Part shown: positions 1 to 4,997 of the stretch, one piece after another
How the letters are laid out: every line of letters starts with the position of its first letter
How positions within the stretch are numbered: the stretch's first letter is position 1
NCBI GenBank assembly: GCA_002067635.1
Contig: MVRB01000072.1
Span: forward strand, 1 to 6,070
Direction of reading: 5' to 3'
Length of the DNA stretch: 6,070 nucleotides
From: Methanomassiliicoccales archaeon PtaU1.Bin030
Lineage (GTDB): Archaea > Thermoplasmatota > Thermoplasmata > Methanomassiliicoccales > Methanomassiliicoccaceae
Translations under genes and position numbers: made by a program
The notes under the pieces: generated by a model
Database searches by the model: none
Told to the model about the DNA's origin: nothing
What the model saw: only the letters and a program-made list of their open reading frames with translations

Positions 1-366
1 CACCGGCTGCTCCGGGAGGCCATATATCTTGTTCACCTCCGCGTTCAGGAGTAGCCGTAAACGGTCCTGGACCTGCACGGTGGTCCTGCGCCCGTCCGAC
101 GTGGGCGCGGTGACATGGCCGCGAAAGATGATGATGTCGGTCGTAGTGGTAACGCCATCCTCGGTCACCTGGTAGATACGGGATATGATGACCGACATGT
201 TGGTGACCGGTGTCAGTATCGCGTCCAGCGCCCGCTTCGAGAACACTATCTCGCCGGACACGATGGCCGATGTCTGGTTGCCGCTGAGCGAATAGGACAG
301 CAGGGCGTCGGTGACGTTAGTGCCGTCGATGTACACCGCCGGGGCATAGGTCCAGGAGTAGGTCAT
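1..366 (-). CDS. Tail hub / baseplate-like protein, N-terminal 122 residues (partial)
   Basis: An open frame starts at ATG 366-364 and runs off the left edge without a stop, giving 122 residues. The start shares its A with the TAA of the upstream gene (TAATG), and an AGGTG SD lies 8 nt before it. The protein begins MTYSWTYAPAVYIDG and is rich in beta-forming residues. IFRGHV at residues 80-85 is followed by VQVQDRLRLL at 97-106. A strand ending in F-x-G-x-V, then a polar turn, then I/V-x-V-x-D-x-x-x-x-L, is the pattern I associate with the first domain of tail hub proteins (gp27/Tal/XkdQ-like). Its place, second gene after the tape measure, fits a hub or tail-tip protein that anchors the tail end and opens the channel. 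No catalytic region is visible in this part. The family call rests on pattern and position only; another tail-tip protein is possible. Confidence 0.62.
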   Translation of the reverse strand, partial: MTYSWTYAPAVYIDGTNVTDALLSYSLSGNQTSAIVSGEIVFSKRALDAILTPVTNMSVIISRIYQVTEDGVTTTTDIIIFRGHVTAPTSDGRRTTVQVQDRLRLLLNAEVNKIYGLPEQPV

Positions 367-815
367 TAGTAGCTCACCTGCTGATAGCACTTGAGGGTGT
401 ACTTGCAAGAGGGGCTGGAACCGGCCTCGATCTCCGGCTCGAACGACTCAATGATGACATGTATCGGCGATGACGTGTTATTGATGGGCCATACCCCGTC
501 GCCGTTATAGATGGCCAGGTAACGGGATTGTGATTCGTCGTACTGCATGCCGGTGATGAACGCCTGGATGCTCGCCTTCCAACTGGCCACGCCGGACCAT
601 GAGGTCACGGTCGGTCCTGTCTCCCCAGTGATGGTTATCTCCAATGAAGCGCCCTCGTCCGTGGTGAACTCCTGCTCTGACGGTGGCACATCGGGCCATC
701 CCAAGGGGGTCACCGGCTCGCGCCATACCTCCTTCCATGTGAATATCCCCAGGTCGACGCCGCTGGAATACCCAGCGGAGGTCGTTGATAATTTGCCAAC
801 AAAGTTCGATGTCAT
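366..815 (-). CDS. Distal tail protein of unassigned family, next to tape measure
   Basis: 149 residues. ATG 815-813 overlaps the TGA of the tape measure gene (ATGA), and GGTGGTG lies 8 nt upstream as the SD. The protein has no hydrophobic segment or signal peptide. It is rich in Ser, Thr, Pro, Gly and aromatic residues, with several beta-strand-like stretches. Near the end, P117-I-H-V-I-I-E-S-F-E126 is followed by an acidic/Gly turn and Y139-T-L-K-C-Y144. A strand pair like this, ending in a tyrosine-rich strand, resembles the C-terminal part of the P2 gpU/XkdP N-domain type of tail protein. Being the first gene after the tape measure and before the hub-like gene, it holds the usual slot of the distal tail (Dit) protein, a ring joining tube to tip. 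I do not recognise the family with certainty. The tail-structural role comes mainly from context. Confidence 0.6.
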   Translation of the reverse strand: MTSNFVGKLSTTSAGYSSGVDLGIFTWKEVWREPVTPLGWPDVPPSEQEFTTDEGASLEITITGETGPTVTSWSGVASWKASIQAFITGMQYDESQSRYLAIYNGDGVWPINNTSSPIHVIIESFEPEIEAGSSPSCKYTLKCYQQVSY

Positions 816-2218
816 CTCCTGTTCACCACCCTCTCCCTGTAATAGCTGTCAATGCCTCGCCTGATGGCCTGCTCGAGCTGGACGTTCCTACTCACGTCGC
901 CGTTGATGTTTACGGTGATATTGCCACTGAACCCGCCGCTCCCCATCTCGGAGCGTATGGTGTCGCGCAATGCTTTCAGCAGGTCGCCCTTGTCCTTCAC
1001 TACCTCACCGGCATGTACGTTCACCAGGCCGGTGGCCGTGACCTCACCGCCGGTGGCAAGGCCGGGGATGAGCGGCCCCTTGCCTCCAAGCATGTTGTAG
1101 ACATCTTCCAATGGCCGCTTCCAATAGTTTGCATCAGAACCCTGCCCAGGCTTGCCGACCTCGATAAAGCCCACGTTGGCCTTCCCCTCGCTTGGAAGCG
1201 GAGGCTGCCCGGTAGTGTTGCTCGCCCCGGTCCATCGGTCATAGTCCGTTTGTGCCTGCGGTGATGATGCCCAGGTAGCCACTGCAGCTATAGCTATGCC
1301 CAATATGGCCGTCCCCAGCGTCCCCAGGACGCTCATCTCCCCAATGGAGGTCATTATCTTGCTGAACACAGAGTTTCCTAACCCATTGAGGACGCTCATG
1401 GTCCCTATGGCCGTGGTCATGGTCCCCAGCACCAGCGCCCCCAGCGTGCCCAGCACCACCATCGTTCCGATGGCGAGAACTATCGCGCCCAGCACCAGAA
1501 GGCCGAGGGTGGCCAGGATGGGCATGCTTCCTATGGATTCTATTATCTTCTTCAGTACTAACACGCCCAACTCCCTGAGCTTTTCCAGTATGATGGGCAG
1601 CTTCTCGGTCAGGAACTTCCAGACGCTCTCCCCGATCTTGGTTAGTATCTTGGTCCAGTCCACCTTCTTGGCGAACTCCATGAACACGTCCAGGTAGATG
1701 CCCGGTATCTCGGCCATCAGTGCCATGCCCAAGCTCGCGCCCCTCAATCCCTGGGCTTTCAGCTCCTTGCGTTTCTCCCGGACGCGCCTCATTATCTCCT
1801 TACCGATGAGCCGGAAGAACAGCGCTATAGGACGGATCATCATCGCCAGGGTGTCAGCGAAGGGGCGGATTATCTGCATGAAGCCCATGTTGAGCAGACG
1901 GACCGCGTTGCGCAGCGAGGCGGAGGATTGCATCAGGAAGCTCAGCATCTTCTGGCCGATGCCAATGAGCGCCTGGACCCCCGCCGCCGCGATGCCGCCC
2001 ACGCCTCCGGCGACAGCCGCTTGCCCCAGGCCCCCCGTTCCCTTTGTGACGCTGGAGAACATCCCGCGCAATGATTTGGGCAGGAGGCCCTTGACGCTCT
2101 TCTGGAGGTCGGCCACGGCCCTGTTCTGCGCCTTGGTGGTATCTTTCGCTATCCTGTCCAGTTCGCCCTTCGCACCCCTGGTCTTTACCTTAACGATCAA
2201 TCCGACTTCTTCGGTCAT
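812..2218 (-). CDS. Tail tape measure protein
   Basis: 468 residues. ATG 2218-2216 overlaps the TGA of the short chaperone frame (ATGA). The only purine-rich tract, GGGGGAG, ends 2 nt before the start, so translational coupling is likely. Residues 1-50 are charged and helical. Residues 60-90 are Gly/Ala-rich and hydrophobic. Residues 108-140 (NMGFMQIIRPFADTLAMMIR and following) match the Pro-punctuated amphipathic helices of tape measure proteins. Residues 141-160 are strongly basic. Residues 208-312 hold hydrophobic 21-residue repeats. Residues 386-407 (P-G-L-A-T-G-G-E-V, then VHAGEVV) are the motif found near the C-terminus of many tape measure/minor tail proteins, and GNITVNINGDV follows at 432-442. 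The protein fills the tail tube and sets its length. At the usual 0.15 nm per residue, 468 residues imply a short tail of about 70 nm (inference). It is small for the family. Its place after the chaperone genes is canonical. Confidence 0.9.
   Translation of the reverse strand: MTEEVGLIVKVKTRGAKGELDRIAKDTTKAQNRAVADLQKSVKGLLPKSLRGMFSSVTKGTGGLGQAAVAGGVGGIAAAGVQALIGIGQKMLSFLMQSSASLRNAVRLLNMGFMQIIRPFADTLAMMIRPIALFFRLIGKEIMRRVREKRKELKAQGLRGASLGMALMAEIPGIYLDVFMEFAKKVDWTKILTKIGESVWKFLTEKLPIILEKLRELGVLVLKKIIESIGSMPILATLGLLVLGAIVLAIGTMVVLGTLGALVLGTMTTAIGTMSVLNGLGNSVFSKIMTSIGEMSVLGTLGTAILGIAIAAVATWASSPQAQTDYDRWTGASNTTGQPPLPSEGKANVGFIEVGKPGQGSDANYWKRPLEDVYNMLGGKGPLIPGLATGGEVTATGLVNVHAGEVVKDKGDLLKALRDTIRSEMGSGGFSGNITVNINGDVSRNVQLEQAIRRGIDSYYRERVVNRR
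1283..1597 (-). repeat. Tandem 63-bp (21-residue) repeats inside the tape measure gene
   Basis: Four contiguous 21-residue units cover residues 229-249, 250-270, 271-291 and 292-312 (DNA 1283-1534). Each begins I-G-x-M, has L at unit position 7 and L-G at positions 10-11, and continues with hydrophobic residues to the end. A fifth, degenerate unit at residues 208-228 (DNA 1535-1597) keeps L-G at positions 10-11 and ends G-V-L-V-L-K-K-I-I-E-S, close to the end of unit 3 (G-N-S-V-F-S-K-I-M-T-S). The DNA is also similar: AGGACGCTCAT (plus strand) occurs at 1326-1336 and 1389-1399, exactly 63 bp apart, and CCCCAGCGT occurs at 1313-1321 and 1439-1447, exactly 126 bp apart. This points to tandem duplication with later divergence. 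Confidence 0.85.
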
Positions 2219-2391
2219 CTCTCCCCCATGAGCGCCCTGCCTACCGCATAGGCCATCCTATCGTCGTTAAGCTCCTGGATGTATGGGAGTACGAACTCCA
2301 GCAGCTCGGCGTCCGGCGCGGACATCCCCTCCTCCAGCTGCGAGGTTGTCATCCCGCCCCCATTGCCGTAGAGCAGAGCGGCCCGCACCAT
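2215..2391 (-). CDS. Downstream tail assembly chaperone frame (T-like), 58 residues if started alone
   Basis: The frame ends at TGA 2217-2215, overlapping the tape measure start. With its own start at ATG 2391-2389 it encodes 58 residues. A strong GGGAGGTG SD at 2408-2401 lies 9 nt upstream and overlaps the stop codon of the upstream chaperone gene. The peptide is acidic and helical, with D/E-rich LEEGMSAPDAELLEF and YIQELNDDRMAY, and has no membrane segment. The frame stays open upstream to 2628, in the -1 frame relative to the 2825-2400 gene. It could therefore also be made as the C-terminal part of a -1 frameshift fusion of about 203 residues, as in lambda G/GT. Chaperones of this kind bind the tape measure protein and keep it ready for tube assembly. 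The role rests on position (between tube and tape measure genes) and architecture, not on a recognised motif. Confidence 0.65.
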   Translation of the reverse strand: MVRAALLYGNGGGMTTSQLEEGMSAPDAELLEFVLPYIQELNDDRMAYAVGRALMGER

Positions 2392-2399
2392 AAGCTCGT

Positions 2400-2825
2400 T
2401 CACCTCCCAGCTAACGTGACGTGGGCGTTCAGTGTAGGCCCAGACGAGCTGGTCTCGGATGTTGAGCCCTCGGATGCCTCTGTCTCGGCTTCCGGCGGTC
2501 TCAGGAAAAAATAGGAGTTGATGTCCTGTGCCTCCTGTGCTATGTAATCGACCAGCTCCGCGTCCTGCGATTCGATGCCCTCCTTGGTGATGGGGAACGG
2601 CGCTTCCTTGAGACAGAACTGCGCCCAATACACCTCGTCCATGAAGCAGAGGTCCATCTCCGGGGCCATGTCCTTGCCCTTGGCCTTGACCTTTAGGTTA
2701 TTGGCCCTGGCCAGCGTCCTCCTCAGCTCTCCCATCTCTCTCTTGTTCAATCGCTTCACGACGCATGGGGCCAATCCCCACGGTTCCAGGCTGACCACTC
2801 TCTCCGGCTCGAACGTTACTGACAT
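2400..2825 (-). CDS. Tail assembly chaperone (G-like)
   Basis: 141 residues, starting at ATG 2825-2823. An upstream in-frame ATG at 2831 abuts the AAGGT SD and leaves no spacing, while 2825 is 6 nt from it, so 2825 is preferred. The first 105 residues form a mixed basic/acidic, probably helical soluble domain: an LNKREMGELRRTLARAN stretch at 26-42, a Lys-rich run at 45-51, and MDEVYWAQFCLKEAPFP at 62-78. From residue 108 the protein turns into a low-complexity tail rich in Glu, Ser, Thr and Pro, ending at TGA 2402-2400. A folded N-domain plus an acidic variable tail, at this place between tube and tape measure genes, is the usual form of the shorter tail assembly chaperone. I see no diagnostic motif. 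The change of character at residue 108 coincides with the candidate slippery site at codons 105-107. Confidence 0.7.
   Translation of the reverse strand: MSVTFEPERVVSLEPWGLAPCVVKRLNKREMGELRRTLARANNLKVKAKGKDMAPEMDLCFMDEVYWAQFCLKEAPFPITKEGIESQDAELVDYIAQEAQDINSYFFLRPPEAETEASEGSTSETSSSGPTLNAHVTLAGR
2401..2408 (-). promoter_or_regulatory. Ribosome binding site GGGAGGTG for the short chaperone frame
   Basis: GGGAGGTG sits 9 nt before ATG 2391, close to the 8-nt spacing seen at the neighbouring genes. It overlaps the last codons and TGA stop of the upstream chaperone gene. It supports independent or coupled initiation of the 58-residue product, which competes with a frameshift-only model. Confidence 0.7.
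2505..2511 (-). other. Candidate -1 ribosomal frameshift site T_TTT_TTC
   Basis: Read on the minus strand, codons 105-107 of the upstream chaperone gene are TAT TTT TTC. They contain T TTT TTC, a perfect X_XXY_YYZ heptamer in the zero frame. A -1 slip enters the frame that ends at 2215, which is open across this point. The fusion would be 107 zero-frame plus 96 shifted residues, 203 in total. A modest hairpin at 2471-2494 (CGGA-a-GCC, 8-nt loop, GGC-a-TCCG) begins 10 nt downstream; this spacing is a little long and the stem is weak. Tail assembly chaperones between tube and tape measure genes commonly use such a shift. That it is used here is inference. Confidence 0.5.
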
Positions 2826-2863
2826 ACACATACCTTCGAATGTTGGAAAGGATTGGAAGCGGT

Positions 2864-3877
2864 TTAGTATCTGCTCGGCTCGGTGGTGTCCCATCCGGCC
2901 AGGACCACGGAGCATGATTGCGCTCTCAGGTCCACCGTCTCCGTAAGCTCGTCCTTCGGCCCAGCGGTGGGCTCGTCCCTCCGGCCAGGGTAGACATTGG
3001 TGAATATCCAGCTCATGGTGGCCGAGACCTCGGCGGCCAGCGTCACCTTGAGATAGGGTATGGGGGTGGGGTTGCTCGCCGTCGGCCCGGTGGAATTGCC
3101 GTATAGCTTCTGCTTGAGCGTGGCCGAGCTGTCGAACAGCTTGGTCAGGGAGATGTCGTACATGCGCTCGCCGTACTTCCTCCGCACGGCCTTATCGCTC
3201 CCCCCAGCCCACCTATGCTCGGTGTCGTTGTCGATCTTGACCTCCAGCTTGTCAATGTGAGAGATGGTCGTGTAGTCCGTCCCGTTGGACGAGGTGGCCA
3301 CGGTCACGTTGGCGAAGATTATCGGCGCGGCCTGGTCCGGCAATGTCTGCGAGGTGAACGAGCTTGGTGCTGACAGCGCTTCATTGCTGTATTCACCGCT
3401 CAAGGACAGGCGGATAGGCTCATCGGAACCGGCCTCATAACCGAAGGACGCCTCCTTGACCGAGCAGCCATAGTATTTGGTCAACGAGTAGGTGGAACCG
3501 GGGACCACGGCCTTGCAGACATCTATCTCCATGGTGCTGGGGCTGTCGGACTCCGAGAACGTGGCGGCATAGGAGCCGGAGGAACCGCTGATGGCCCCAT
3601 GCGGCCCGATGACGGTCTCCAATATCCAGGGGTCGCATAGGTCGAAGTCGCCCTTCCACGTCCCGTTGTACTTCCCCGCCTTCGCGGACTGCCAGTTCCT
3701 TGAGCCTGGACCGTAACTGTAGTTCATGGACCGGTCCGAGGTCATGCTCAGATCGAGATTGTACCCGAACGCCTTGTTCACCAGATTAGCGCCGGAGCCG
3801 AAGTTGTCGGCCCCCCCTGCCGTCAGCTCGAACCCGTATAGGACCGAGGCATTGGCTCCCGTTGGACTTGCTGCCAT
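2864..3877 (-). CDS. Major tail tube protein
   Basis: 337 residues, starting at ATG 3877-3875. A G-rich SD-like tract (GAGGGGTGGG, 3894-3885) lies upstream, with a 37-nt gap to the previous gene. The protein is beta-rich and Ser/Thr/Gly-rich, without membrane segments or signal peptide. CDPWILETVIG at residues 81-91 and the strand HIDKLEVKIDNDTEHRW at 207-223, followed by a basic turn (AVRRKYGERMYDISL, 230-244), match the pattern of siphovirus tail tube proteins: a conserved strand with N/D-x-x-E before a charged loop. The C-terminal 50 residues (PGRRDEPTAGPKDE and following) look like an extension. At 337 residues it is longer than many tube proteins, so an added domain is possible. It would polymerise as stacked rings around the tape measure protein. 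No sheath gene is seen next to it, which favours a non-contractile tail. Confidence 0.85.
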   Translation of the reverse strand: MAASPTGANASVLYGFELTAGGADNFGSGANLVNKAFGYNLDLSMTSDRSMNYSYGPGSRNWQSAKAGKYNGTWKGDFDLCDPWILETVIGPHGAISGSSGSYAATFSESDSPSTMEIDVCKAVVPGSTYSLTKYYGCSVKEASFGYEAGSDEPIRLSLSGEYSNEALSAPSSFTSQTLPDQAAPIIFANVTVATSSNGTDYTTISHIDKLEVKIDNDTEHRWAGGSDKAVRRKYGERMYDISLTKLFDSSATLKQKLYGNSTGPTASNPTPIPYLKVTLAAEVSATMSWIFTNVYPGRRDEPTAGPKDELTETVDLRAQSCSVVLAGWDTTEPSRY

Positions 3878-3884
3878 TTACACA

Positions 3885-3903
3885 CCCACCCCTCTTATAT
3901 TAT
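3885..3903 (-). promoter_or_regulatory. TATA-like box and SD-like tract before the tail tube gene
   Basis: On the minus strand the 37-nt gap holds ATAATATAA (3903-3895), the most AT-rich spot near any start in the window, followed by GAGGGGTGGG (3894-3885) and then the ATG at 3877. The TATA centre is about 22 nt from the start codon. In an archaeon, transcription would then begin at or near the ATG, giving a leaderless message, and the G-rich tract would not be used. In the polycistronic message the G-rich tract could serve as SD. An internal promoter for the most abundant tail protein is plausible but unproven. Confidence 0.35.
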
Positions 3904-3920
3904 CTGAAAGGAGGTCATCC
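3904..3920 (-). other. 16S rRNA 3'-end (anti-SD) look-alike in the tail tube leader
   Basis: The minus strand reads TGGATGACCTCCTTTCA across the stop of the upstream gene. The nearly universal 16S rRNA 3' end reads CTGGATCACCTCCT, so 13 of 14 bases agree. ACCTCCTT is perfectly complementary to the AAGGAGGT core of the SD of the gp10-like gene (5014-5006). It may be chance or a pairing element in the message; no function is shown. Confidence 0.3.
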
Positions 3921-4169
3921 AGACCCCCACATCTTGTCTATCACCAGGTACATGAGCGGGAGGAACAGGGAGATGAAGGCCCCTACCATTATCTTGAAAT
4001 AGGTCTCCAGCGTCCCAATGCGTTGCTCGTGCTGATAGCACATCTGAGCGGGGCATGGTCGTTCGCGCAGTTCATCGACCTTGCTTTTCAGGTCTTGCAC
4101 ATCCTTTCGCAGATACCGCATTTCCACCAACACCTCACCAAGCGTAGTGCTCTGTTCCTCGTCGTTCAT
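3915..4169 (-). CDS. Small coiled-coil membrane protein, XhlA-like
   Basis: 84 residues. The start is ATG 4169-4167, with GGAG (4182-4179) 9 nt upstream. Longer in-frame starts (TTG 4232, GTG 4202) would overlap or abut the upstream gene and lack a good SD. Residues 10-34 form a near-perfect coiled coil, with L10, V13, M17, L20, V24, L27, V31 and L34 at 3-4 spacing. Two cysteines follow (C39, C44), then a short charged stretch (HEQRIGTLE), then one hydrophobic segment at about 58-77 (FKIMVGAFISLFLPLMYLVI) and a short tail. Coiled coil, E-R/T-L-E linker and C-terminal membrane segment is the layout of XhlA-type haemolysin proteins, which work with holins. The pairing with another membrane protein just upstream supports that idea. 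A structural or envelope-contact role is also possible. The XhlA likeness is architectural only. Confidence 0.6.
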   Translation of the reverse strand: MNDEEQSTTLGEVLVEMRYLRKDVQDLKSKVDELRERPCPAQMCYQHEQRIGTLETYFKIMVGAFISLFLPLMYLVIDKMWGSG

Positions 4170-4206
4170 GTTATCGTTCTCCAACTTCCCGCTGCTCCTC
4201 ACACCC

Positions 4207-4497
4207 TCACTTTTCTTCTGCCTTCGGCGCAAATGCGTTGATGAGCAGCCGCGCCCCGGACATCCCGCCCACGGACGCCCCGGCCACTATCAGGAATGGC
4301 GTGTAGCCGATGGCAAAATTTCCGGTCTCGATGAGCCCCCATGTAGTAAGGGCCGCCGTTACCAATGCCCCGCCATATCCGAGGACGAACTCCTTGACGG
4401 TGTTCATCGTGATCGGGGGGTCATACTTCCTGACCAGGTTCCCGGCCAGTCCTGCGAGCAGGACGAAGGCCGCCAGTTCCCACGTTGCTTCTATCAT
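4207..4497 (-). CDS. Small membrane protein with about three transmembrane segments (holin-like?)
   Basis: 96 residues, starting at ATG 4497-4495. AAGGAGGG (4513-4506) lies 8 nt upstream and overlaps the TAA of the preceding gene. The frame stays open upstream of this ATG, but that stretch only shadows the gp10-like gene. Hydrophobic segments lie at about residues 8-22, 37-56 and 63-87, separated by short polar loops (RKYDPPITMNTVKE; ETGN). The C-terminus is charged (PKAEEK). A protein under 100 residues with three membrane segments and a charged tail fits class I holins, which make lesions in the host membrane. It also fits many uncharacterised viral membrane proteins. The next gene is a coiled-coil membrane protein, so the two may act together. 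No endolysin is visible in the window, so the holin idea stays tentative. Confidence 0.6.
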   Translation of the reverse strand: MIEATWELAAFVLLAGLAGNLVRKYDPPITMNTVKEFVLGYGGALVTAALTTWGLIETGNFAIGYTPFLIVAGASVGGMSGARLLINAFAPKAEEK

Positions 4498-4511
4498 GTT
4501 TCGTTCCCTCC

Positions 4512-4997
4512 TTATCCTTCCTTCCCGGCATGCACCAGGTATATCTCCTGCTCCATCGCGTGAGTGTAGCTGGTGCCGTTGGCCTGGATGTTCTCCCTGG
4601 CCCGCGCCATGACGTACTTCATCACGGCCTCGATGCTCAGGTCTCGCTCCAATATCTCCGCGATATGCGCCTTGGCCTCGGCCACGGCGGGCCGCGCGAA
4701 CGGCTGCGGTTCCATGCCGACCTCGTGAAGCTTGCGTTGGATGGCGAACGCCACGCGCCTGCCCTCCTCGCCCGTAATTCCCAATTTTTGGTTGACCCAC
4801 TGCTCCAGCGGGGCCAGCGGCGGCCAGTATTGCGCCCTCACCTCCGGCTCGTGCGATGGCCCGGTCCCGAACTCGATATAACCCGCATATGGAGTTCGGA
4901 ACTCGATCCACCACTCGTCCGCCTCCTCGACCAAGGCCCGCAGCTTGTCCAATGTCGCGGAGTGCTCCCATTCATACTCCACCTCAGCGGCGGTCAT
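4512..4997 (-). CDS. HK97 gp10-like neck / tail-completion protein
   Basis: 161 residues. ATG 4997-4995 overlaps the upstream TGA (ATGA) and has the strongest SD in the window, AAGGAGGTG (5014-5006), 8 nt upstream. An in-frame start at 5060 is rejected for that reason. PYAGYIEFGTGPS at residues 36-48 is the family signature (Y-A-x-Y-I/V-E-F-G-T). The middle part also fits: YWPPLAPLEQWVNQKLGI (57-74), GRRVAFAIQRKL (79-90), then G-x-x-P-Q-P-F-x-R-P-A (94-104). In HK97-like phages this protein sits at the head-tail joint and completes the neck or tail end before the two halves join. Residues 105-161 are a helical C-terminal part ending in a short Gly-Lys-Glu-Gly tail, somewhat longer than I would expect. 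The call is secure at family level. Confidence 0.88.
   Translation of the reverse strand: MTAAEVEYEWEHSATLDKLRALVEEADEWWIEFRTPYAGYIEFGTGPSHEPEVRAQYWPPLAPLEQWVNQKLGITGEEGRRVAFAIQRKLHEVGMEPQPFARPAVAEAKAHIAEILERDLSIEAVMKYVMARARENIQANGTSYTHAMEQEIYLVHAGKEG

Noticed and set aside
505..738. Second minus-strand frame inside the distal tail gene (77 residues)
   Set aside because: It is an overlapping frame rich in Arg, Gly and His with no SD, typical of a GC-rich shadow frame. The 149-residue frame has SD and overlap junctions on both sides.
115..2231. Several long plus-strand open frames opposite the tail genes (for example 547-864, 785-1264, 1296-1697, 1698-2231)
   Set aside because: They mirror the minus-strand genes. 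Their proteins are Pro/Ser/Met-rich by reverse-complement composition, they overlap each other, and the minus-strand frames have clear family patterns and SD sites.
2826..2863. TTCGAA palindrome in the gap before the chaperone gene as a regulatory site or terminator
   Set aside because: Six bases with no longer stem and no T-run after it; expected by chance.
2826..2915. Longer N-terminus for the first chaperone gene (2915 or 2831)
   Set aside because: The 2915 start lies inside the tail tube gene, and the ATG at 2831 touches the AAGGT SD directly. The ATG at 2825 has usable spacing.
4498..4971. A 254-residue minus-strand reading that extends the three-segment membrane protein upstream to 4971
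   Set aside because: The extra part is an Arg/Gly-rich out-of-frame shadow of the gp10-like gene. The ATG at 4497 has a strong SD 8 nt upstream and yields a compact membrane protein.
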